NCBI GenBank assembly: GCA_023259675.1
Contig: JALRGT010000010.1
Coordinates: forward strand, 1-64,000
Direction: 5' to 3'
Origin: Flavobacterium sp.
GTDB taxonomy: Bacteria; Bacteroidota; Bacteroidia; Flavobacteriales; Flavobacteriaceae
DNA: 64,000 bases
In this document: positions 1 through 7,758 of the stretch, piece after piece
How positions within the stretch are numbered: position 1 is the first letter of the stretch
Layout of the letters: each line of letters begins with the position of its first letter
The notes under the pieces: generated by a model
What the model saw: only the letters and a program-made list of their open reading frames with translations
Told to the model about the DNA's origin: nothing
The model's database searches: none
Translations under genes and position numbers: made by a program

Positions 1-323
1 TCAGGGAAAGTACCGTTGCAACCATCAAGAGTAATGTCCGCAGGGTTAGAAGCAGTTGGCGCCGTAGTGTCTACCGTTCTGATTAAATTTTGAGTCACAT
101 TGATTGCGTTTCCACAAGCATCGGTCACACTGTATGTTCTGATAGTTGTTTCGATACAACCTACCAAAGAAGGAACACTATCACTAACAAAAGCTACAGT
201 CGGAGTAGAACACGCATCAGCCTCATCCGTTACCACAGCAATATCCGCATCAGGGAAAGTACCGTTGCAACCATCAAGAGTAATGTCCGCAGGGTTAGAA
301 GCAGTTGGCGCCGTAGTGTCTAC
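1..323 (-). repeat. 249-bp coding tandem repeat (HYR-like module)
   Basis: Bases 1-74 are identical to 250-323, so the adhesin gene repeats with a period of 249 bp (83 codons). The repeat continues past the window edge, so copy number is unknown. Perfect identity at DNA level suggests recent duplication or gene conversion rather than old domain duplication. Confidence 0.9.
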
Positions 324-2825
324 GATTTTTATTGTTTGAGTTGCAGTATTTTTATTTCCACAAGCATCAGTTACGGTCCATGTTCTAGAAATGACTTTAT
401 TGTCAGCACATAAACTGGCTGGTTTCATACAGACACTATTAAATTTAATACTGCCATTTACACTAGCCTGTTTTCTTGAAAAGATAAACCAAGTTCCATT
501 CATTGGGCCAGTAAGATTTTCAATACTTGAAACGTAAGTTGTCAATCCAACAATTGAATTTATAGAAGTTGTAGCTCCATTTGGAGTAAAGTTTGCACTT
601 ACACCTTCTTGTATATAATTGTTGTTGTTCCATTTTGGATATCCTGAACTATTTGGATAAAATACAGGTAAATATAATTCTTTAGTATTAGAATTAGCAT
701 CATCACAATCGCCACCTTCACAATAAGGACCAACTAAAATTACCGCTTGTCCATTAGGAGCGACTAATGTAAATTCAGCCCTTCCTTTACCTTGATTGGT
801 TTCAAAAGACAAAGCAATATTTTCAATATTATTAGCAGTTAGGTCATCATAACCAGATATCGTAAATGGGAAATAATTACCGTTACCGGCATTGATTTCT
901 GTTGGGTTATAAACCCCAAAACAATCAATGTCAGTATAACTTACTATTGGATTTGAATCACAATTATCATTTATATTTGTAACTGTTCCAGTTGCAGAAG
1001 GATCAGTGTTAACAGCACAGTTTTCATCACTACTTATTGTAATATTTACAGGAGGCGTGAACGTTGGAGCTGTGATATCTTGAACATTTATTTTTTGTGA
1101 TTTGGTTGACTTATTTCCACAATCATCACTGGCTGTCCATGTTCTAGTTATTGAATAAGAACCTGCACATTGACCAGAAGTTTGTACGTCATCATATGTT
1201 AAAGAAACATCGGTGTCAACATTATCGGTTGCAGTTGGTGTTGCAAATTGTGGTGTTGATGGGCAATTGATAGTTGTTTCGTTTGGTAATTGGCTAATAA
1301 CAGGAGGAGTACCATCTCCATCATATATTGTAATTGATTCGGTATCGGTACAACCATTAGCATCAGTTACTGTAACCATATAATTACCTGCGATCAAACC
1401 AGTAGCGGTAGCCGTAGTTTGAGCAGCAGCATCATTCCATAAATAAGAGTAAGCAGCAGTTCCACCTGTTGCAGAAGCAGTAGCCGAACCATTGTTCCCA
1501 CCAAAGCAAGACACGTCAGTAGGAGTTGCAATAGCAGCCACTAAAGCAGCACTTGGTTGCCCAATTGTAACTTCATTAGATTTTGAAGAGCAACTGTCTG
1601 TTACAGTAAGAGTATAAGTTCCAGCAGGAAGATTAGAAACCGTAGCGGTAGTTCCAACTTCAATATTATCTGAATTTTTCCAAGAATAACTTACTGTTCC
1701 TACAGCATTAGTCACTTCACCTGCAGTTACAGACCCTGTACTCACTCCGTAGCAAGAAGCATCAGTTTTTGAAGAAGCTCCTAAAGTCATTATTGTTGCA
1801 GAAGTAATTGATACCAAAAGTTGTTTAGGACAACCATTTTTATCGGTAACTGTTACACTATAATTTCCAGCGGCTAATCCATTTAGGTCTTGTGTAGTGG
1901 CTTGATTACTCCATAAATAGGTATAAGGTGAACCTGTTGTAAAAGGTGTCCCTCCTGATACACTTAAGTCAATAGAGCCAGTAGAGCCACCGTTGCATGA
2001 AACATTGGTATGAGTTTCTGTTAATGTCAGTTCTGTTGGAGTATTAATTTGTTGTTCGTAATCATTAGTTACTCCCTTGGAATCTATGACAGTTAGTTTT
2101 GCAGTATTACCAGATGTTGTGTATTCATGATATGGATTTGGATCTGTTGAGTCAATGGTGCCATTATTGTCAAAATCCCAAGAATAACTATATGGAGCAG
2201 TTCCTCCATTTGTCGTAGATGTAAATAAGACAGTGTTACTTGAACCAACTGTACAACCTTTGTAGGTAAATTGCACGGCTAGTGGAGCAGCAAAAAAAGT
2301 AGAGTTTCCAAATTCACATTGAGATTTAGTATAGTTACTAGCAGAATATTTAGTTGTTCCGTCCGTAATATTTTTACCTTCCCATACTACCAAAATGTTT
2401 GTGAAGGATAAAGTTTGCCCACATGTCCAAGTTACTGGTGTAGTTGTTATTTGTATTTTTCCTTGAGGTTTATTTTTTGTAGAAGGAAGTTCACCTATAT
2501 ATTTGTTTATTTCGGTATCTGTACCTCCAATATTTAATGTTGCAAATAGTCTGGTAGTTTGTACATCATTTGCTTGATTTTGGGTGTAATTCATCCAAAG
2601 TGTCACTTCGTATGTGTCAATTCCTGAATCACAAGTATTTACAAAATCCTGTAGAGGTACACCGTCAACTTCTGCGCTTAAATAAACATTTTCAACCGAT
2701 ACATTGTTTGCTGTACAGTTAAAATTATCCAACCTTAAATCAGGATAATCACTAGTAAATTGTGAATATGCATTACCGACAAACAGGAAGAGAGTCAGTA
2801 AAAGGAGAGTAATTTTTGTTTTCAT
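1..2825 (-). CDS. Very large secreted adhesin-like protein with PKD, SprB-type and HYR-type repeats (C-terminus outside window)
   Basis: An open frame runs from an ATG at 2825 to the window edge with no stop, giving at least 941 residues. Residues 1-22 are a signal peptide (MKTK, a Leu/Phe-rich core, then NAYSQ). About residues 180-260 form a PKD domain (SYSWDFDNNG). Three SprB-like repeats follow at about 275-332, 352-412 and 435-492, each ending in a variant of AGxYxVTVTDxxGC. HYR-like modules start near 505 (TPPVISQLP, DITAPTFTPP). About 620-800 is an insertion resembling the P-domain-like jelly roll of secreted proteases. The last visible part is a repeat of about 83 residues beginning VDTTAPTASNPADIT. 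Proteins of this build in Flavobacteriia are exported by the type IX system and act as surface adhesins or gliding components. The sorting domain that would prove this lies outside the window. Confidence 0.85.
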   Translation of the reverse strand, partial: MKTKITLLLLTLFLFVGNAYSQFTSDYPDLRLDNFNCTANNVSVENVYLSAEVDGVPLQDFVNTCDSGIDTYEVTLWMNYTQNQANDVQTTRLFATLNIGGTDTEINKYIGELPSTKNKPQGKIQITTTPVTWTCGQTLSFTNILVVWEGKNITDGTTKYSASNYTKSQCEFGNSTFFAAPLAVQFTYKGCTVGSSNTVLFTSTTNGGTAPYSYSWDFDNNGTIDSTDPNPYHEYTTSGNTAKLTVIDSKGVTNDYEQQINTPTELTLTETHTNVSCNGGSTGSIDLSVSGGTPFTTGSPYTYLWSNQATTQDLNGLAAGNYSVTVTDKNGCPKQLLVSITSATIMTLGASSKTDASCYGVSTGSVTAGEVTNAVGTVSYSWKNSDNIEVGTTATVSNLPAGTYTLTVTDSCSSKSNEVTIGQPSAALVAAIATPTDVSCFGGNNGSATASATGGTAAYSYLWNDAAAQTTATATGLIAGNYMVTVTDANGCTDTESITIYDGDGTPPVISQLPNETTINCPSTPQFATPTATDNVDTDVSLTYDDVQTSGQCAGSYSITRTWTASDDCGNKSTKSQKINVQDITAPTFTPPVNITISSDENCAVNTDPSATGTVTNINDNCDSNPIVSYTDIDCFGVYNPTEINAGNGNYFPFTISGYDDLTANNIENIALSFETNQGKGRAEFTLVAPNGQAVILVGPYCEGGDCDDANSNTKELYLPVFYPNSSGYPKWNNNNYIQEGVSANFTPNGATTSINSIVGLTTYVSSIENLTGPMNGTWFIFSRKQASVNGSIKFNSVCMKPASLCADNKVISRTWTVTDACGNKNTATQTIKIVDTTAPTASNPADITLDGCNGTFPDADIAVVTDEADACSTPTVAFVSDSVPSLVGCIETTIRTYSVTDACGNAINVTQNLIRTVDTTAPTASNPADITLDGCNGTFP

Positions 2826-3448
2826 ATAATCAATTTTAATATGGTTGGAGCTAAATATTATATCTATGATGTTAAAAATTGGGCTAACCTAATTTTCATG
2901 CGAATCTAATTACATTATAATTCTTGATTAAATTTTATCTTTAAATAACCTAAAAACTCGTTAAAAGGCTGTTTTTTTGTAAAACAAACCCTAAAAAGGA
3001 GCGTATCTGTATTTTAATTACCTTAAAATGTTAATAAAATGTTAAATATCGTATAATTTATTTGCTTATTTATTAACAATTTAAAGGTTGCTAAGTTTGT
3101 TCTTAAAAACATATTAATTAAATGTTTGTAAAGACTCCTTTTTCTTAAATACTATCATTCCTTAATTAATTGTTAATTAACATTTCAAACTTATAATTAA
3201 AAAATAGCATAAACAAAAAAAATATCGTTTAAAAGCAAATAACAAGGGTAAAATACTTGTTTTTTTAACAAAAGTAGTTTTAGTATTACAAATTATTAAA
3301 ATAAAAATATTTTAAAATAGTACAGTGTTTGTGCTAAAAAGTAGGTTAGAATAAAGTGTTTTTTAAAGAATTTAATATTTATTCCAATTTAAATTGTATC
3401 TTTCTATATGTAAAAATTAAGCTTGGGATGGATATAAAATAGGTGATT
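2826..3448. other. Long AT-rich divergent intergenic region
   Basis: About 620 bp separate the divergent adhesin and sixA genes. I see no credible coding frame, RNA gene or strong hairpin. It is rich in A and T tracts and holds a good leftward promoter candidate at 3186-3216 and an isolated rightward TAAGTTTG at 3092-3099 without a matching upstream TTG. A long leader for the adhesin mRNA is implied. Confidence 0.6.
3186..3216 (-). promoter_or_regulatory. Candidate promoter of the adhesin gene
   Basis: On the minus strand TTG (3216-3214) is followed after 20 nt by TAAGTTTG (3193-3186), a full match to the Bacteroidota consensus TTG-N(17-23)-TAnnTTTG. It would give a leader of about 350 nt. 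Confidence 0.45.
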
Positions 3449-3934
3449 ATGAAAAATTTGATATTGATAAGACATGCTAAATCTAGTTGGGATACTCCTT
3501 TAAGAGACATTGACCGGCCTTTGGATCAGAGAGGAGTGAAAGATGCTCATTTAGTATCTTTAAATATTTTTAACTATTTACCACAAACCTTTGTGATAAT
3601 GAGTAGTATTGCCAAGAGAGCTTCTGATACTGCCGTTATTTTTGCCCAAAACATATTATATCCTTTAGAAAGCATCATATATAAAAAAGAACTTTATACT
3701 TTTGACGAAAACCAATTGGAAAAGACAATAAAAGCCATCGATGATTCCTATGATAGTGTAATTATTTTTGGACATAATGCAGCAATCACAAATTTTGTTA
3801 ATAAATTTGGAGATGTTTTTATTGATAATGTTCCTACAGCTGGGTTTGTATCATTAGAATTTGATACTGATTATTGGAAACAAATAAAAAAAAATAAAAT
3901 AAAAAAAATTATATCCCCAAAAGATTTTAAATAA
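3449..3934 (+). CDS. sixA: SixA-like phosphohistidine phosphatase (histidine phosphatase superfamily)
   Basis: A 161-residue protein of the branch-1 histidine phosphatase fold. The catalytic motif RHAKSSW lies at residues 8-14, with His9 as predicted phospho-acceptor; a second conserved His lies in IIFGHNAAI near residue 109. Family members remove phosphate from phosphohistidine, as in E. coli SixA acting on phosphorelay or PTS proteins. I chose the ATG at 3449 over an upstream in-frame GTG at 3443 because the shorter form begins directly with the first beta strand. It lies 8 nt upstream of ppk1 and probably shares its transcript. PPK1 works through a phosphohistidine intermediate, which makes the pairing suggestive, but a direct link is inference. 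Confidence 0.85.
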   Translation: MKNLILIRHAKSSWDTPLRDIDRPLDQRGVKDAHLVSLNIFNYLPQTFVIMSSIAKRASDTAVIFAQNILYPLESIIYKKELYTFDENQLEKTIKAIDDSYDSVIIFGHNAAITNFVNKFGDVFIDNVPTAGFVSLEFDTDYWKQIKKNKIKKIISPKDFK

Positions 3935-3942
3935 GAATAAGT

Positions 3943-6015
3943 GTGTTAGAACAAAAATATATAGACAGAGAAAAAAGTTGGTTAGCCTTCAATGCCCGAG
4001 TACTTCAAGAAGCCGCAGATGATTCCGTTCCCCTTTTAGACAGATTGCGATTTTTAGGTATTTTTTCAAATAATTTAGATGAATTCTTTAGAGTGCGTTT
4101 TGCTTCGATAAGACGATTAAGTCTTTCTGGTATCTCTGGAGAGAAATATCTGGGAGGTATTTCTGCAAAACAATCCGTTAAAGATATAACTGAAATCGTA
4201 ATTCAACATCAAACGGAAAGTTTACTGATTCTAAGGGAAATAGAAGCTAAATTAGGAGAGGAAGGCATTTTTATTATTAATGAAAAAGAAATTTCAGTCG
4301 AGCAAGAAGCCTTTTTAAAAGATTTCTTTATCCAGAAATTAAGTCCTGAGTTGGTTACAATTATATTAAATGACTTAGCTGAATTTCCTTTATTGAAAGA
4401 CAATATTGGTTATTTGGCGGTAAAATTGGTAATGAAACTAAATTCAGAAGTTCGGTATGCTATTATTGAAATTCCAAAAACGATAAACCGATTTTTGGTT
4501 TTACCATCAATAGATAATAATAAATACGTAATTCTTATTGATGATGTAATCAGACATCATTTGAAAAGTATTTTCAATATTTTTGACTATGAAAGTGTTT
4601 CGGCACACATGATAAAAATTAGTCGAGATGCACAATTAGAAATAGACAGTGACTTGAGTAAGAGTATGTTAGAAAAGATTTCTATGAGTGTTAAGGATAG
4701 AAGGATTGGGGAACCGGTTCGATTTATTTATGACCAAATGATAGAACCCGATACGCTTCATTTCTTTTTAGAGAAAATGAAAATCGTTTCGACGGATAGT
4801 ATTATTCCAGGAGGAAGGTATCATAACAGAAGGGATTATATGGATTTTCCTAACCTTGGTAGATTCGATTTATTATATAAAACCAATGTTCCTTTACCTA
4901 TTCCAGGATTAAGTTTGGAAGGAAGTATTTTGCAAAAAATAAGTAGAAAAGATTATTTGCTACATGCGCCTTATCAGTCTTTTTCTTATTTAACCAAGTT
5001 TTTACGTGAAGCCGCTCTTGATCCTAAAGTAACTACCATAAAGATTACCTTATATCGTTTAGCCAAAAATTCCCAAATTGTAAGTTCGCTTATAAATGCT
5101 GCCAAAAACGGAAAAAAAGTAACGGTTCAAATAGAACTTCAGGCTCGTTTTGATGAAGCTTCCAATATTTCGTATGCTGAACAAATGCAAACAGAAGGTA
5201 TTAATCTTATTTTTGGTATAAAAGGATTGAAAGTACATAGCAAAATATGTGTCATTGAAAGAATTGAAAGTGGAAAAATAAAGCGATATGGTTTTATTTC
5301 TACAGGAAATTTTAATGAAGCCACAGCCAAAGTATATACTGATGTAACTCTTTTTACCAGTCATCAACAAATACTTAAAGATATTGCTAAAGTTTTTGAG
5401 TTTTTTGACATCAATTATAGAATTCATCGTTACAAACACCTTATTATATCTCCGCATTATACTCGAACACGATTTTATAAATTAATCGATAGAGAAATTT
5501 TACATGCTTTGGCAGGTAGAAAAACGCATATAAAATTAAAAATGAATAGTTTGTCTGATTTTGCTATGATTGATAAACTATATGAAGCGAGTAATGCTGG
5601 TGTAATAATTCAACTGCAGGTGAGGGGAATTTGTTCATTGATTCCTGGAGTAAAAGGAATGAGTGAAAACATCGAAGCCATTAGTATTGTGGATAATTAT
5701 CTGGAACATTCCCGAATTTACATTTTTGGAAATGCAGGTCAAACAGAAGTGTATATTTCTTCTGCTGATTTTATGACTCGAAATCTTGATGGAAGGGTGG
5801 AAGTTACTTGTCCTATATATGACCAAGAAATCAAAAATGAACTAATTGATAATTTTGACATAGGTTGGAAAGGAAATGTTAAAGCTCGTTACCATTCTGA
5901 TGAATTAGATAATAAATACCGAGAAAGAGGGGATGATCCAGTGTTTAGAGCACAAATTGAAACCTATAAATATTATCAAAATAAAGTAGATTTATTAGAT
6001 GAAAATTTTTTGTAA
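3943..6015 (+). CDS. ppk1: Polyphosphate kinase 1
   Basis: Makes inorganic polyphosphate from the gamma phosphate of ATP, reversibly. The 690 residues match the normal PPK1 length. The N-terminal domain opens with REKSWLAFNARVLQEA, followed by an Asn/Asp-rich stretch (SNNLDEFFRVR) typical of the family. The two catalytic histidines are visible in GLKVHSKICVIER (His432) and YLEHSRIYIF (His589), and the phospholipase-D-like half carries STGNFNE. The start is GTG at 3943; no ATG lies in frame nearby. It sits between sixA and ppx, so synthesis and breakdown of polyphosphate are encoded together. Confidence 0.97.
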   Translation: MLEQKYIDREKSWLAFNARVLQEAADDSVPLLDRLRFLGIFSNNLDEFFRVRFASIRRLSLSGISGEKYLGGISAKQSVKDITEIVIQHQTESLLILREIEAKLGEEGIFIINEKEISVEQEAFLKDFFIQKLSPELVTIILNDLAEFPLLKDNIGYLAVKLVMKLNSEVRYAIIEIPKTINRFLVLPSIDNNKYVILIDDVIRHHLKSIFNIFDYESVSAHMIKISRDAQLEIDSDLSKSMLEKISMSVKDRRIGEPVRFIYDQMIEPDTLHFFLEKMKIVSTDSIIPGGRYHNRRDYMDFPNLGRFDLLYKTNVPLPIPGLSLEGSILQKISRKDYLLHAPYQSFSYLTKFLREAALDPKVTTIKITLYRLAKNSQIVSSLINAAKNGKKVTVQIELQARFDEASNISYAEQMQTEGINLIFGIKGLKVHSKICVIERIESGKIKRYGFISTGNFNEATAKVYTDVTLFTSHQQILKDIAKVFEFFDINYRIHRYKHLIISPHYTRTRFYKLIDREILHALAGRKTHIKLKMNSLSDFAMIDKLYEASNAGVIIQLQVRGICSLIPGVKGMSENIEAISIVDNYLEHSRIYIFGNAGQTEVYISSADFMTRNLDGRVEVTCPIYDQEIKNELIDNFDIGWKGNVKARYHSDELDNKYRERGDDPVFRAQIETYKYYQNKVDLLDENFL

Positions 6016-6057
6016 CCAATAAATTGAAGTCAACAACAATAAAAATCATATTAGAGA

Positions 6058-6948
6058 ATGATTAAAATAAAAAAATATGCAGCAATAGATATTGGGTCGA
6101 ACGCCATGCGTTTATTGATTACCAATATTGTTGAAATGGAAGGGAAGGAAGTTCAATTTAATAAAAACTCACTGGTTCGTGTTCCAATCCGATTGGGACA
6201 AGATGCTTTTACTGTTGGGGAAATTTCTCCAGAAAATGTAGAAAGAATGTGTGATGCGATGAAAGCTTTCAATCTTTTGATGAAGGTTCATAAGGTTGAA
6301 GCGTACAAGGCTTTTGCAACATCTGCAATGCGAGAAGCTTATAATGCCAAAGAAGTTGTTGCTTTAATTAAGAAAAAAGCGGATATAAAAATTGAAATTA
6401 TTGACGGTAAAAAAGAAGCCGCTATCATAGCATCTACCGATTTACACCATTTCTTGAAAACAGATCAAACGTATCTTTTTGTTGATGTGGGTGGTGGAAG
6501 TACTGAATTTACGTTGTTTTCTAATGGTAAAATGGTCAATTCAAGATCCTTCAAAGCAGGTACAGTACGTTTGTTGAACGGGATGGTTTGTGATGTGGTT
6601 TGGAGTGAAATTGAAAAATGGATTAAAGCCAATACAGCCGATTATGATGAAGTTACCTTGATTGGATCTGGAGGTAATATTAATAAGTTATTTAAAATGT
6701 CTGGTAAAACTCAGGAGAAACCGTTGACGTATCTTTATATTAATTCTCAATATGCCTTTTTGAATTCCCTTACTTACGAACAACGTATTTCTGAATTAAG
6801 TCTGAATCCCGATCGTGCGGACGTAATTGTTCCGGCAACGCGCATTTATCTTAATGCGATGAAATGGAGTGGAGCCCGACATATTTATGTTCCTAAAATT
6901 GGACTTTCGGACGGAATAGTGAAAGCAATGTATTTCGGAAAAATATAA
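6058..6948 (+). CDS. ppx: Exopolyphosphatase, Ppx/GppA family
   Basis: A 296-residue short-form Ppx/GppA phosphatase (only the two actin-like ATPase subdomains, no C-terminal HD domain). Visible motifs are AAIDIGSNAMRLLI at the N-terminus, the EAAII region near 120, and the phosphate-binding DVGGGSTEF near residue 143, then IGSGGNINKL. Family members release orthophosphate from polyphosphate ends or hydrolyse pppGpp. Position 42 nt after ppk1 argues for polyphosphate as substrate. Sequence alone does not separate Ppx from GppA activity. Confidence 0.92.
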   Translation: MIKIKKYAAIDIGSNAMRLLITNIVEMEGKEVQFNKNSLVRVPIRLGQDAFTVGEISPENVERMCDAMKAFNLLMKVHKVEAYKAFATSAMREAYNAKEVVALIKKKADIKIEIIDGKKEAAIIASTDLHHFLKTDQTYLFVDVGGGSTEFTLFSNGKMVNSRSFKAGTVRLLNGMVCDVVWSEIEKWIKANTADYDEVTLIGSGGNINKLFKMSGKTQEKPLTYLYINSQYAFLNSLTYEQRISELSLNPDRADVIVPATRIYLNAMKWSGARHIYVPKIGLSDGIVKAMYFGKI

Positions 6949-6966
6949 TTATAAAATACGACCAAT

Positions 6967-7006
6967 AAAAATGCCTATTTATACATAAAGATAAATAGGC
7001 ATTTTT
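6967..7006 (+). terminator. Bidirectional intrinsic terminator between ppx and the acetate transporter
   Basis: A perfect 16-bp inverted repeat (6967-6982 with 6991-7006) with an 8-nt loop has A-runs on the left and T-runs on the right. It can terminate both the rightward ppx transcript and the leftward transporter transcript. Confidence 0.9.
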
Positions 7007-7044
7007 TATTTTGAAAGTTTTGATTTGAAAACTAATTTTTCATT

Positions 7045-7602
7045 TTAATAAGGTAAAACTCTTTCTCCTTTTACTTCTTCCAATAACTCAGCCATACCCA
7101 AATAGAATGCGCTACTTCCGCAAATTACTCCAATTGTTCCTGCTATAGGTGTTATTGATTCTATTCCTGTACATTTTTCAATGGCCAATAAGTAAAACAA
7201 GATAGTTAAAGATAGAAAAATAAATTGTTGCACTTTGCTTCCGCCCCAAGTCCCATACCACATTAAAGCAGTAAATGTTCCCCAAATAGCCAAATAGCAT
7301 CCTAAAAAAGGTGCTGGTGTAGCTGCCGCAAATTCATTACCGGTACTAGGTAACATCCATATAGCAACCAAAGTCATCCAGAAAAAACCATAAGACGTAA
7401 ATGCAGTGGCAGCAAAGATATTTCCTCTTTTATAAGAGATAATTCCGGCTATTACCTGGGCTATACCGCCATAAAAAATTCCCATTGAAAGGATTACTGC
7501 ACTTATAGGAAAAAATCCCATGTTGTGAATGTTTAATAAAATTGTGGTCATTCCAAAACCTAAAAGTCCTAGTGGTGCTGGATTGGCTAACTGTTTTTCC
7601 AT
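7045..7602 (-). CDS. satP: Acetate/succinate uptake transporter, SatP/YaaH (GPR1/FUN34) family
   Basis: A 185-residue integral membrane protein with six predicted helices. The family signature NPAPLGLLGFGMTT lies at residues 7-20, and a second half-helix region contains the conserved aromatic FFWMTL. The family moves acetate (and in some members succinate) across the inner membrane, probably as a hexameric channel with proton coupling. It is monocistronic, with its own promoter candidate and a shared terminator. The substrate is assigned from the family, not from the sequence. Confidence 0.9.
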   Translation of the reverse strand: MEKQLANPAPLGLLGFGMTTILLNIHNMGFFPISAVILSMGIFYGGIAQVIAGIISYKRGNIFAATAFTSYGFFWMTLVAIWMLPSTGNEFAAATPAPFLGCYLAIWGTFTALMWYGTWGGSKVQQFIFLSLTILFYLLAIEKCTGIESITPIAGTIGVICGSSAFYLGMAELLEEVKGERVLPY

Positions 7603-7630
7603 TTTATAAATTTATTGGTTAGTAATATTC

Positions 7631-7638
7631 CAAAAATA
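7631..7638 (-). promoter_or_regulatory. Candidate -7 element for the acetate transporter
   Basis: Reverse complement reads TATTTTTG, matching TAnnTTTG, about 30 bp before the start codon. No properly spaced TTG was found, so support is partial. Confidence 0.35.
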
Positions 7639-7758
7639 GATAAATTTAACAATATAAAAAGAGATTTGGTAATTAAATGTTGGAAAAACATTTAATTGTT
7701 TTTTTAGTAATAAAAAGATATAATGCGTATTATGAATTATATGGATATTTTAGAAGAA

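Noticed and set aside
1..323. Repeats considered as a CRISPR array
   Set aside because: The unit is 249 bp, fully coding and without repeat/spacer alternation; no cas genes are present.
90..413. Open frames on the plus strand across the adhesin repeats
   Set aside because: They are antisense shadows of the repeated minus-strand coding sequence, with Ser/Arg-rich composition unlike real proteins.
5059..5457. 132-codon minus-strand frame inside ppk1
   Set aside because: Antisense shadow of a well-conserved enzyme; no family character.
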